Assembly (NCBI RefSeq): GCF_012932425.1 | Contig: NZ_JAAIII010000001.1 | Location: forward strand, 620,001-684,000 | Direction of reading: 5' to 3' | Source: Bifidobacterium oedipodis | GTDB lineage: Bacteria; Actinomycetota; Actinomycetes; Actinomycetales; Bifidobacteriaceae | DNA: 64,000 bases | Shown: in pieces, positions 47,159-54,869 of the stretch | How the letters are laid out: each line of letters opens with the position of its first letter | Numbering within the stretch: position 1 is the stretch's first letter | Notes under the pieces: model-generated | Database searches by the model: none | Seen by the model: only the letters and a program-made list of their open reading frames with translations | What the model was told of the DNA's origin: nothing | Made by a program: the position numbers and the translations under genes

Positions 47159-47923
47159 ATGGCACAATCTTCACGTATGACGTCGCTTCAGCGCCGCGAA
47201 CAGCTTATCGACGTAGGTCGCTCATTGTTCGCCGCCAAAGGATTCGAAGCGGTAAGCGTGGAAGAGATCGCCTCCCACGCCAAGGTCTCCAAACCGATCG
47301 TCTACGAGCATTTCGGAGGCAAAGAGGGCTTGTATGCGGTGATTGTGGATCGTGAGATGCGAGCGCTTACCCAAGTACTGACCGCTGCTCTGGACGATCC
47401 GACCCTGCACCCGCGCCAGATTGTGGAGCGCACCGCCCTCGCCCTGCTCACCTATATTGAGGAGAACGCCGAAGGATTCCAAGTGCTGGTGCGCGATTCG
47501 CCAAGCACCGATCCTTCCGGATCGTTCAGTTCCCTGTTGGGCGATATTTCGATGCGCGTCGAGGATCTGCTGTCTGCCACGTTCAAGCGACAGAAGCTTT
47601 CGGCCAAGGGCGTGCCGTATTACGCACAAATGCTGGTGGGTATGACCGTATTCACCGGGCAGTATTGGGCCGATCGGCCGAAGGTCAGCAAGGAGCAGTT
47701 GGCCGCCTACATCGTGGATTTGGCCTGGCATGGCCTGAGCCGTCTGGATTCCAAGCCGCAGTTGCGCTTCGAAGGCGCGAAGGCGAAGAAACAGTCCGAC
47801 ACGCTCAGGGATATTTCAGGGCAACCGGATATGTATTCAGGGGCGCAACCTATGCCGGAGGCTGCCGAAACCGACAATAAGGTGCTACCGTGTGGGGAAG
47901 AAACTAACACACCGCTTGTTTAA
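47159..47923 (+). CDS. TetR-family transcriptional regulator
   Basis: This 254-residue regulator has the TetR DNA-binding domain at residues 9-58: RREQLIDVGRSLFAAKGFEA, VSVEEIASHAKVSKPIVYEH, FGGKEGLY. The remaining helical part is the ligand-binding and dimerisation domain. The C-terminal 40 residues are low complexity. Ligand and targets are unknown. It is divergent from ftsY and runs into a glycosyltransferase gene 28 bp downstream of its stop, which may be co-transcribed. Confidence 0.9.
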   Translation: MAQSSRMTSLQRREQLIDVGRSLFAAKGFEAVSVEEIASHAKVSKPIVYEHFGGKEGLYAVIVDREMRALTQVLTAALDDPTLHPRQIVERTALALLTYIEENAEGFQVLVRDSPSTDPSGSFSSLLGDISMRVEDLLSATFKRQKLSAKGVPYYAQMLVGMTVFTGQYWADRPKVSKEQLAAYIVDLAWHGLSRLDSKPQLRFEGAKAKKQSDTLRDISGQPDMYSGAQPMPEAAETDNKVLPCGEETNTPLV

Positions 47924-47951
47924 GATACCCAAGGGAAGAACTAGAAGACGT

Positions 47952-48986
47952 ATGACGACCCCGGCAAAGACGCTCACCTTCGTAATACCCGCATACAATA
48001 TGGAGTCCTATCTGGATCGTTGCGTGAATTCGCTGCTTTCGGCCTCCGACACCTCCGATCTTGAGGTGCTGATTGTGGACGACGGTTCAAAGGACGGCAC
48101 GCTGGAATATGCCCGTAAGCTTGAGCGCAACAATCCCGGCGTGGTGCGCGCGATCCATCAGGAGAACAAGGGCCATGGCGGCGCGGTGAACACCGGCATC
48201 AAGCAGGCGACCGGCATGTACGTCAAGGTGGTGGATGCCGACGATTGGGTGGATCCGCAGGCCATCGACACGGTGCTTGCCACACTGCGTGCGCAGCATG
48301 ACGAAGCCGAGCCCATCGATATGCTGGTGACCAATTATGTGTATGACAAGGTGACCAAACGCCACAAGCATGTGGTGAACTTCCGCCACGCCATGAAGCC
48401 CGGCGTACCGCTGACCTGGGATGACCTGGGACGCTTCGGCCTGACCGAATACATTCTTATGCACGCACTCACCTTCCGCACGCAGGTGGTGCGCGACTCC
48501 GGCATGGTGCTCCCCGAGCACACGTTCTACGTTGATTTCATCTACGCCTATCAGCCGTTCCCGTGGGTGAAGCGCCTGCAATACTTGGATCTGCCGTTCT
48601 ACCACTATTTCATCGGCCGCGAGGGCCAGAGCGTGCAGACCGATGTGATGATCCGCCGCGTGGACCAGCTGATTCATGTCAACCATTGCATGGTGCAGGC
48701 CACGCCGGAGCGCGGCACGGTGCCCGATGGACTGTACCGCTATATGATTCACTTCCTGGCCATCCAGTCGTCGGTGACCTCTGTGTTCCTGATTCTGTCG
48801 AAGGATACGGAGAACTACGAGAAGAAACGCCAACTTTGGGCCGATATGCAGGCTTATTCGCCTACGATTGCGCACGATGTGCGTTCGCGTGCCATGTCCC
48901 GGGCGCTGAATCTGCGCGGTTCCGTAGGCCGCTGGATTATTCGCCGAGGCTATACCATCGCCAACCGTTTCGTCGGCTTCAACTGA
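47952..48986 (+). CDS. Family 2 glycosyltransferase
   Basis: This 344-residue GT-A fold enzyme has the family 2 start LTFVIPAYNMESYLDRCVNS, the nucleotide-sugar motif VLIVDDGSKDGTLEYAR and the metal-binding VKVVDADDWVDPQAI. No strong membrane span is visible, so it is probably peripheral. Such enzymes extend cell-surface polysaccharide or teichoic-acid-like polymers; donor and acceptor are unknown. The ATG at 47952 is used; a GTG at 47892 would overlap the TetR gene. The ribosome binding site is weak. Confidence 0.88.
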   Translation: MTTPAKTLTFVIPAYNMESYLDRCVNSLLSASDTSDLEVLIVDDGSKDGTLEYARKLERNNPGVVRAIHQENKGHGGAVNTGIKQATGMYVKVVDADDWVDPQAIDTVLATLRAQHDEAEPIDMLVTNYVYDKVTKRHKHVVNFRHAMKPGVPLTWDDLGRFGLTEYILMHALTFRTQVVRDSGMVLPEHTFYVDFIYAYQPFPWVKRLQYLDLPFYHYFIGREGQSVQTDVMIRRVDQLIHVNHCMVQATPERGTVPDGLYRYMIHFLAIQSSVTSVFLILSKDTENYEKKRQLWADMQAYSPTIAHDVRSRAMSRALNLRGSVGRWIIRRGYTIANRFVGFN

Positions 48987-49057
48987 CGGTCGGCGGATGG
49001 TTGGCAGGCAGCTACCAAATAATCCACAAAGGATTCACCGGTGATATCCGACAGCAT

Positions 49058-49086
49058 TTGGCATGTCCACCCATTGCATGTATGAT
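49058..49086 (+). promoter_or_regulatory. Promoter of the tRNA-Lys(TTT) gene
   Basis: TTGGCA (49058-49063) and TATGAT (49081-49086) are separated by exactly 17 bp. The tRNA 5' end follows 12 bases later. Confidence 0.75.
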
Positions 49087-49097
49087 GTCATGCTGTT

Positions 49098-49145
49098 GCC
49101 CCTCTAGCTCAACGGTTAGAGCAGCGTCCTTTTAAGTCGTGGGTT
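49098..49145 (+). pseudogene. Truncated tRNA-Lys(TTT): 5' half at a mobile-element junction
   Basis: The 5' part of a tRNA is clear: acceptor GCCCCTC, D-arm GCTCAACGGTTAGAGC, and anticodon arm GCGTCCTTTTAAGTCGT with anticodon TTT, then GGGTT. Instead of a T-arm and 3' acceptor strand, the sequence continues TTTCGGGGATTAAACG. The gene therefore stops in the variable loop. From here GC content and gene content change, so this is the probable left attachment site of an integrative element. The missing 3' half, or an intact copy, is expected at the far end. Confidence 0.8.
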
Positions 49146-49225
49146 TTTCGGGGATTAAACGTACTGCCCCGACCCGCTTCACGGATTAAATTTGAACGGC
49201 TCCCGGTCATGGAAAGCGTGTTTCC

Positions 49226-49675
49226 ATGTCTCGGACCAGTGCCTCCGCCGCGTGCGCGTTGTCGCCGGTGTTTGCCGTTGACGGCTTCGCCGATGCTTCG
49301 CGCGTCCTGTTCGGGCGTGGTGTCGTTCCTCAGTCCCATGATACCCGTTTTCTGCTGGTTCCCGCCGCGAACCGTGACACGAGCGTGCCTGAGCAAGGCG
49401 CGGCGGGCGAACGCGAGCTGCGCCGTGACGGCGTGACCACGCGCCGCGTGCGCATGCTGATGGGTGAGCCGAATTATGTGAGCTACGCGGCGCTTGCCCG
49501 TATCATGCGACTGTCGAAGTCGTCGGTGACGGGCAAGCTCAACGGCGACATCAACTGGACGCTGCCCGACATCAGGCGCATCGCGTCGCATTTCCGCGTT
49601 TCCAGCGACTGGCTGCTCGGCCTGTCCGACGATCCCGTTCCTTCGATGGCGAAGGAGGTGGTCGCCTTCACATAG
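49226..49675 (+). CDS. XRE-type helix-turn-helix regulator
   Basis: The C-terminal 70 residues contain a Cro/CI-type HTH (YAALARIMRLSKSSVTGKLN, WTLPDIRRIASHFRVSSDWL, then LGLSDDPVPS), typical of mobile-element repressors. The frame is open from an ATG at 49226 (149 residues), but the first 75 residues look unstructured. An ATG at 49454 or 49460 would give the HTH domain alone (about 73 residues). None has a good ribosome binding site. It is the first gene inside the putative integrative element and may control it. Confidence 0.6.
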   Translation: MSRTSASAACALSPVFAVDGFADASRVLFGRGVVPQSHDTRFLLVPAANRDTSVPEQGAAGERELRRDGVTTRRVRMLMGEPNYVSYAALARIMRLSKSSVTGKLNGDINWTLPDIRRIASHFRVSSDWLLGLSDDPVPSMAKEVVAFT

Positions 49676-49680
49676 AAGAA

Positions 49681-49703
49681 GCCCTCTCCTTGCGGGAGAG
49701 GGC
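49681..49703 (+). terminator. Terminator after the HTH gene
   Basis: GCCCTCTCC (49681-49689) and GGAGAGGGC (49695-49703) form a perfect 9-bp stem with a 5-nt loop, six bases after the stop codon. Confidence 0.75.
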
Positions 49704-49835
49704 CAGGTCCGTTCGGGATCCGTGGAGGCGGCCGGTCAAAACCGTTTCCCGGATTCCAATCAAAGTAACCAAGAAAGCCTGAATTTTGTGAAGAGAAAGG
49801 AAGGCTTTCGCGGTGCAGACAGAGATTGGATTCTT

Positions 49836-50021
49836 ATGTCTTACAAGCAGGATTGTATACCCGCGCACGTGACCGTCATCGCGTGCGGAAGCCCGGAAAA
49901 CCACGGTTTTGAGGGAAAGTCTTATATCACGGTTTCACCGTATCTCGACGAATCGGTCAGCCGCGCTGACCGGTTGCGGCGTGCCGTGGCCGCGCATCCG
50001 GCGGGAGGTGAACGCCGATGA
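49836..50021 (+). CDS. Hypothetical 61-residue protein upstream of the replication protein
   Basis: The product starts MSYKQDCIPAHVTVIACGSP and has SYITVSPYLDESVSRADRLR with a basic C-terminus. No domain is recognised. The stop overlaps the start of the next gene (ATGA at 50018-50021), which supports translation. The frame is open to 49722, so the start is uncertain. Confidence 0.5.
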   Translation: MSYKQDCIPAHVTVIACGSPENHGFEGKSYITVSPYLDESVSRADRLRRAVAAHPAGGERR

Positions 50022-51370
50022 GCATCCAGGCATTGAGCCGCGTGTTCACGCTCAAGCGGCTGATCGAGGACCCGTACGCCCAGCTCGTGCTCATCAACCT
50101 CGCCGACAACGCCGACGAGCACGGTCGCAACTCCTTCCCCGGCATCAAGAAGATGGCCAGGAACTCGTGCATGTGCGAACGGTCGGTGCAGCGCAAGCTG
50201 CGCTGGCTGGAGGAGAACGGCTTCATCCGCAAGTCGGAAGCCACGGAGGTGATCCAGTACCTGCCCGAGTACAAGCGGCCGACCGTATGGGAGATCTGCA
50301 TGGACCGCGACGAGACGCTGCCCGCGCCGACGGACCGCAAGCCGCGCACGTCGTGCAGAGGCGGGAGCCAGATGGAGGAAGCGGACGACACCGAGCAGGA
50401 TGCCGACTCCGGTGCATGCGAAGCGCCCGGTGCATCACAGTCACCGGGTGCAGGAAAAACACCGGGTGGAAGCAAGACGCCCGATGCACTGCGAGTCACC
50501 AGCCCGGTGACCGTGCAGTCACCCAAACCATCCTATGAACCTATTACCCCTCTGTCCCCTAAAGGGGACATCTCCCCACGGGGAGACTCAGCCGGGAACA
50601 GCACAACCACCATCAGCCAATCGTCCGACGCACCGGACCGCGACGACGAACCGAACCAAGATTTCGGCTTCACCAGCGAAAACCATCAGTCGGACGGGAC
50701 GTTCGTCGGCGACAATGTCTCCGCGTCCGATTGCGACGCGCTGCTGGAACGGTTCGCCGAACTGCTCGCCGGCGAACAGGTGTGGGCCAAGCCGCCACGG
50801 GCGCGCGACCAGCGGGCCGCGGCGAAATTGCTCTCGGAGCACAGCCAGATGGAGATTCTGGAGCTGGTGCTGTGGACCGCCAAGAATCCGTTCTGGCGTC
50901 CGAAAATGCTGAGCATGTCCGAGTTCGCCCGACGTTGGGAACGCCTGTGGCAGGAACGGCGCAGCGAGATCGAACAGCGACGGATCAGGGTCAAACGCAT
51001 CAAGGCGGGGACCATGCCGGCGAAAGACGAGGAGGAGAAAGACCCTCATGCGGCGGTGCTGGTCTCGTGCGAAACCGTCACGCAGTGCCCGGTCTTCGGC
51101 TACTCGTCGTTCCAGCACGGCAGGTCGAACAGTCGAATCGCGTTCGCGCAGAACCATCTCAACGGCTCCATCCGACGGGACAAGTGCCCGGTGTGCGCGT
51201 ACGACGAACGCAATCTGGCGCTGCACGGCAACACGCGCACCGCGGAAGCCGTCAAGCGGGCACGGGTCGAGGCCGACGAGCAGACGAAACGCTGGAAGGA
51301 ACACCTGCGGCAGAAGGAAGAGAAACTGGCAGCGTTCGACCGGATGCTGAGCATGGAACGGAGCGCATGA
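50018..51370 (+). CDS. Replication-initiator-like helix-turn-helix protein
   Basis: This 450-residue protein begins with a helix-turn-helix domain (ADNADEHGRNSFPGIKKMAR, SCMCERSVQRKLRWLEENGF), of the type seen in plasmid RepA and phage replisome-organiser proteins. A long Pro/Ser/Asp-rich linker (residues 100-225) follows. A second helical domain comes next (DQRAAAKLLSEHSQMEILEL, WRPKMLSMSEFARRWERLWQ) resembling replisome-organiser C-terminal regions. A CPVF...CPVCAYDERN pair of Cys motifs near the end suggests a small metal-binding site. It probably starts replication of the excised element or regulates it. Coupled to the genes on both sides. Confidence 0.65.
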   Translation: MSIQALSRVFTLKRLIEDPYAQLVLINLADNADEHGRNSFPGIKKMARNSCMCERSVQRKLRWLEENGFIRKSEATEVIQYLPEYKRPTVWEICMDRDETLPAPTDRKPRTSCRGGSQMEEADDTEQDADSGACEAPGASQSPGAGKTPGGSKTPDALRVTSPVTVQSPKPSYEPITPLSPKGDISPRGDSAGNSTTTISQSSDAPDRDDEPNQDFGFTSENHQSDGTFVGDNVSASDCDALLERFAELLAGEQVWAKPPRARDQRAAAKLLSEHSQMEILELVLWTAKNPFWRPKMLSMSEFARRWERLWQERRSEIEQRRIRVKRIKAGTMPAKDEEEKDPHAAVLVSCETVTQCPVFGYSSFQHGRSNSRIAFAQNHLNGSIRRDKCPVCAYDERNLALHGNTRTAEAVKRARVEADEQTKRWKEHLRQKEEKLAAFDRMLSMERSA

Positions 51371-51951
51371 TGGACGGGTTCCGCCCCACCGGCAAGCCGG
51401 CCGGCAAACCAGCACGAGCTACGGGCGGCGACGAGTGGATACACACGTCGATGCTGCCGCCCGGCGGCCTGTGCGCGCAGGCGCAGCTCGACCTGTACGA
51501 CATGATCTGGATGGAACTCGACGCCGCCGGCGACTCACGCCCCGACCAAATGCTGCGCGGCGCAGCCAAACGCCTGTGCGCGCAATGCCCAATGCTCATG
51601 CCGTGCCTGGCCCGCAGCCTGCTGCGCCCGGTCACGCACGGCATCCTCGGCGGCATGACCTACAAGGAACGCCAGTACGCGATGCGCGTCGTCATCGTCC
51701 ACGACGTCCTGCCCGGCCGCAAGGCCGCGGATCTCGCCCAACCGTACCGGCGGCTGCTCGACTGGCTTGACGCCCACCCCGAAATCCACAGCATCGTACG
51801 TAACCGGCGACGCAACGAACGCGCACGCAAAACCGGCAACGGCGAACCGCTCGGACGGCCACGCAGGCTCACCCGGCTCGAACCCGGCGAACGCGATCCG
51901 CCGGAGACGCCCGACGAACAGGCGCAGCCGGACACATCCGCAAAGAAATAA
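51367..51951 (+). CDS. WhiB-like iron-sulfur regulator encoded on the element
   Basis: This 194-residue protein has the WhiB four-Cys arrangement: Cys36, then Cys71-x2-Cys74-x5-Cys80 (LCAQCPMLMPC), followed by the Gly-rich turn GILGGMTYKERQ. WhiB proteins carry a 4Fe-4S cluster and regulate transcription with the main sigma factor; they are restricted to Actinobacteria and their phages and plasmids. The approximately 60-residue basic C-terminal tail is longer than usual. The start overlaps the stop of the replication protein (ATGATG), so it is in the same operon. Confidence 0.8.
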   Translation: MMDGFRPTGKPAGKPARATGGDEWIHTSMLPPGGLCAQAQLDLYDMIWMELDAAGDSRPDQMLRGAAKRLCAQCPMLMPCLARSLLRPVTHGILGGMTYKERQYAMRVVIVHDVLPGRKAADLAQPYRRLLDWLDAHPEIHSIVRNRRRNERARKTGNGEPLGRPRRLTRLEPGERDPPETPDEQAQPDTSAKK

Positions 51952-51999
51952 AGAAACAAAGAAAAACACAAATACAAACAAAAACAAAGGGAGACCGTC

Positions 52000-52581
52000 A
52001 TGAGAATCGCCATCGCCAACGCGAAGGGCGGGGTCGGCAAAACCACCATCGCGCAATACCTGTGCCACGCGCTCGTCCGCGATGGGCAGCATGTCACGCT
52101 TCTGGACGCCGACCCGCAGTACTCCGCGACCCTGTGGGACAGAATCGCCAACCTCAACAACGAAACGCTGCCGTTCAACGTACGGGCCGCCACCGGCGAC
52201 GAACTCGCCGCAATCCGCACCGCGCCGGGAGAATGGCTCGTCATCGACGCGCCGCCCACGCACGCAGGCCTCAAAACCGCGCTCGACACGGCCGACTTCG
52301 TGATCGTGCCCACCACCGAATCTCCCGTCGACCTGCAGCAAGCATGGGCGACCGTCAACGCGGCCGGACGCACGCCCGCCGCCGTACTGCTCAACCGCGT
52401 CGAAACGAATACGGTCGCGTTCCGGCAGGCCATGCACGCGCTCGAAACACAGGACACGCCACGCTTCGACACGATCGTGCCCAAACGGCAGGAGATCAAG
52501 ACCAGCTTCGGCCGCCGCCCGGCCAAACTCTGGGAGTACGGCCTCGTCCTGCACGAGCTGAGACGGGCGGTCGGACGATGA
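52000..52581 (+). CDS. parA: ParA-family partition ATPase
   Basis: This 193-residue ATPase has the deviant Walker A IANAKGGVGKTTIAQYL, Walker A' LLDADPQYSAT and Walker B WLVIDAPPTHAG. It lacks an N-terminal DNA-binding domain, so it is the small ParA/ParF type. It would position the element during excision or cell division. The start follows AAAGGGAG after an A-rich leader (51952-51985), and the stop overlaps the next gene (ATGA). Confidence 0.9.
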   Translation: MRIAIANAKGGVGKTTIAQYLCHALVRDGQHVTLLDADPQYSATLWDRIANLNNETLPFNVRAATGDELAAIRTAPGEWLVIDAPPTHAGLKTALDTADFVIVPTTESPVDLQQAWATVNAAGRTPAAVLLNRVETNTVAFRQAMHALETQDTPRFDTIVPKRQEIKTSFGRRPAKLWEYGLVLHELRRAVGR

Positions 52582-52796
52582 AAGGGAACCTGAGCTATCT
52601 GCCCGCCGAACGCGAGATCACGTCGGTCGACGACATCTACCGCGAGGAACCGCCCAACGACCCCTACATGGTCACCAGCATCAAGATCCGCACCTCGCTG
52701 CGCAACCGCATCAAAGCGGCCGCCGGCATCAAGGGCATCCGCATGCAGGACCTCGTCGCCCAAGCCCTCGCCGAATACCTCGACCGGCACGAGTGA
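52578..52796 (+). CDS. Small ParA partner (ribbon-helix-helix-like)
   Basis: This 72-residue protein contains MVTSIKIRTSLRNRIKAAAG then IKGIRMQDLVAQALAEYLDR, a strand plus two helices as in ribbon-helix-helix proteins (ParG/CopG type). It is encoded in a four-base overlap with parA, so it is probably the centromere-binding and regulatory partner. Confidence 0.7.
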   Translation: MKGNLSYLPAEREITSVDDIYREEPPNDPYMVTSIKIRTSLRNRIKAAAGIKGIRMQDLVAQALAEYLDRHE

Positions 52797-52987
52797 GCAA
52801 GCGAATGAGTAAGCAAGGACAGCATGCGGAAGCTGAAGTGCGGCATGTTGCCGACGATTTGCTCTTTGCGATGGGAGATGTTTCTCGTACACTGGTGTGC
52901 AGCAATGGTATGGAAGTGGCTTGTGGCGGCGTGGCTTGCGCCGCCACAATGTCGTCTGTTCTGTTCCGGATAGGAAGGAGGTGTGTC

Positions 52988-53779
52988 ATGGACGACGAGG
53001 ATTTTAGCTTCAAGCTGGATTGCGCGCCGGATGCCGTAACCCCGAAAGCATTGGGGCAGGCTGTGTCCGTATTCAACAAAATGCTGGCTGTGGCGAATGC
53101 GTCCGACTGGCGCATCTCCCGTATGGAATTGCACAGCATTGATCTTGCGGCGGAGCCCGTAGTCGTGGACGAGGCCACGGAACGGTCGTTTGCCACTCTG
53201 GGTGTGATCGCGCGCCTTGCCGCAAGCGATACCGTCAGCCGGGAAAAGATATCCCGATTCTCGGGAGTATTGTCGTCCCTGAATGACTTGGCCAAGGAGA
53301 CCGGAGCGGATGTCACGATTGCTTCGCGTGGCGTAGCGGGCACCTTCACACCCGCGACGCTTACGGATCTCAACCGGTTGTTGATTCGCGGCGCTCGTCG
53401 TTCGTTTGGTCATGTGCGCGGCAATGTGGATAAGATCATCCTGCAGACTACGCATCGTACGCTTGGCCTTATCGACCGTGTCACTCAGAGTCGTATCGAT
53501 GTCAGGTTCGGACCGGAGCTGGACTCGATCGTGAAACAGATTCAGATGGGCATGGAGGTCGATGCGCGAGGGTTTGTCCGGGCCAATGATGGCGAGCTGC
53601 TGTCGATGGATGCGGAGGAACTGATAATCGTCCGCGGAGAACATCATCCGTTGGTCACGGCCGAAGACTTGGAAGGGACGATCGGCTTGGATTGCACCGG
53701 CGGACTTGGATCCGTTGATTTCGTATCCGCCTTGCGGGATAACGCTATCGACGACACCGCGGATGGAGGTGAACGGTGA
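52988..53779 (+). CDS. 263-residue partner protein of the PIN nuclease (unknown)
   Basis: I do not recognise a named family. The ATG at 52988 follows a strong TAGGAAGGAGGTG. The product is soluble. The N-terminal half is helical. The C-terminal segment DKIILQTTHRTLGLIDRVTQ, then DVRFGPELDSIVKQIQMGME, VDARGFVRANDGELLSMDAE and ELIIV suggests a small beta-rich domain. The stop overlaps the PIN gene start (GTGA), so the two are co-translated. A -10-like TACACT lies about 100 bp upstream, and a GTGGCGGC/GCCGCCAC hairpin is in the leader. A role as antitoxin or regulator of the PIN protein is inference from context. Confidence 0.55.
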   Translation: MDDEDFSFKLDCAPDAVTPKALGQAVSVFNKMLAVANASDWRISRMELHSIDLAAEPVVVDEATERSFATLGVIARLAASDTVSREKISRFSGVLSSLNDLAKETGADVTIASRGVAGTFTPATLTDLNRLLIRGARRSFGHVRGNVDKIILQTTHRTLGLIDRVTQSRIDVRFGPELDSIVKQIQMGMEVDARGFVRANDGELLSMDAEELIIVRGEHHPLVTAEDLEGTIGLDCTGGLGSVDFVSALRDNAIDDTADGGER

Positions 53780-54318
53780 GCGACAACGAGGTTCCGCAGA
53801 ACTATCCCAAGCGCGCCGTGGTAGACACGAATGTGATCGTCAATGTGGCGCTCGGCTCGGAGGATACGACCGACCCGTCGTATCTGCCTCGATCCAAGCG
53901 TCTGCTTAATGACGGCATCGCCGGCAAGCTGGAACTGCTGCTGCCTTCGATAGTGATGATCGAACTATCCAGCAATTTCATTGTCCGTTCCGGCCAGTCC
54001 GGACAATCCCGCAGCCAGGAGCGCCGTCACAAGAAGCAACTGCTGGATTGGTGCCGCGACTGCGAACTGCTTATGGTTGATCTGACGGCAGATGCTGCCA
54101 GCTGGTTCAGTGAAACTCCCGCGTTGCAGAATCTCAGACCAGGTGATGCCGCGGTTCTTGCCAGCGCGAAATACGCACATGCCAGTCACGTCTACACATG
54201 GGATAACGGGCTCATCAATACGGTGCGCAAAGCCCGAGAGCAGGGACAGACCGACATCATCGCATGCAACCCTCCTGAACTGCCTCCGGAACAAGGCGAG
54301 CTGGAACTCACCGAGTAA
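53776..54318 (+). CDS. PIN-domain ribonuclease (VapC-like)
   Basis: This 180-residue protein has the four acidic positions of a PIN nuclease: Asp17 (VVDTNV), Glu63 (IVMIELSSN), Asp123 (RPGDAAVLASA) and Asp142 (YTWDNGL). PIN proteins cleave RNA using Mg or Mn and are often toxins. It starts with GTG behind GGAGGTGAACG, overlapping the upstream 263-residue gene. The partner is unlike the usual short VapB antitoxin. A strong terminator follows. Confidence 0.85.
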   Translation: MSDNEVPQNYPKRAVVDTNVIVNVALGSEDTTDPSYLPRSKRLLNDGIAGKLELLLPSIVMIELSSNFIVRSGQSGQSRSQERRHKKQLLDWCRDCELLMVDLTADAASWFSETPALQNLRPGDAAVLASAKYAHASHVYTWDNGLINTVRKAREQGQTDIIACNPPELPPEQGELELTE

Positions 54319-54374
54319 GTTACTGGAGACAGGTTATCCACGCGCAGATTTCTCGCCTCATTCGTCACACGTCA

Positions 54375-54405
54375 AGGGAGCCGGCCAAGGTGGCCGGCTC
54401 CCTTT
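54375..54405 (+). terminator. Terminator after the PIN gene
   Basis: AGGGAGCCGGCCA (54375-54387) pairs with TGGCCGGCTCCCT (54391-54403), followed by TT. It may also stop the convergent 56-residue gene. Confidence 0.9.
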
Positions 54406-54418
54406 GCATAATCGATAA

Positions 54419-54589
54419 TCACTGCTTGCCACGCTGGTTATGCTGGTGACCTTCCCAGAGATATTCCGCTACGTCCAGTGCCATTGCGGCTACGGCTATG
54501 ACGGTGAGCAGCAGGCTTTCTCCCACGGATGTGACGAGAAGAAGAACGTAGCAGGCAAGGCGCGCGACTCGCCACCAGTTGATAGGCAT
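54419..54589 (-). CDS. 56-residue small membrane protein on the opposite strand
   Basis: A minus-strand frame from ATG 54589 to TGA 54419 encodes MPINWWRVARLACYVLLLVT then SVGESLLLTVIAVAAMALDV and a polar tail ending HNQRGKQ. It has two hydrophobic stretches. GGGAG lies close upstream, and an AT-rich promoter-like region (54600-54640) precedes it. No family is recognised. It is the only minus-strand gene I can support inside the element. Confidence 0.55.
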   Translation of the reverse strand: MPINWWRVARLACYVLLLVTSVGESLLLTVIAVAAMALDVAEYLWEGHQHNQRGKQ

Positions 54590-54869
54590 GCTCCCATGCT
54601 ATCGAGAAATACAAAAATAAAGAAATGCTACGAAACTACCGGCCGATAAACGGCGTCGGACGGTGACGATTATCGGCGTGGGACCACAAAGCCGTGACGG
54701 GCGGCGGCAGGATGAGGGGCGTGCGGTCGGGCCAAGGGTGGTTCGGGTAAACGTTCCGCACCTTCCCTCTCATGGTATGGCCGCGCCGTCGGGTTCTCTT
54801 CCTTTCTCTTCCCCGTCGACGCGGTTCGTACCTTGGTTCAGGGGATGCGGATAGTGAAGGACTTCGATC
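54590..54869. other. Non-coding gap before the pilin gene
   Basis: 280 bp without a credible gene. It contains an AT-rich patch (54600-54640) and an inverted repeat, GCCGATAA (54642-54649) with TTATCGGC (54670-54677), that could be an operator or part of a transfer origin. Nothing specific can be assigned. Confidence 0.35.

Noticed and set aside
49141..49225. Intron inside tRNA-Lys(TTT)
   Set aside because: No T-arm or 3' acceptor half is found in the following few hundred bases, and the next sequence encodes mobile-element genes.
54642..54677. Origin of transfer
   Set aside because: Only an 8-bp inverted repeat is visible; no relaxase gene in the window and no recognisable nic site.
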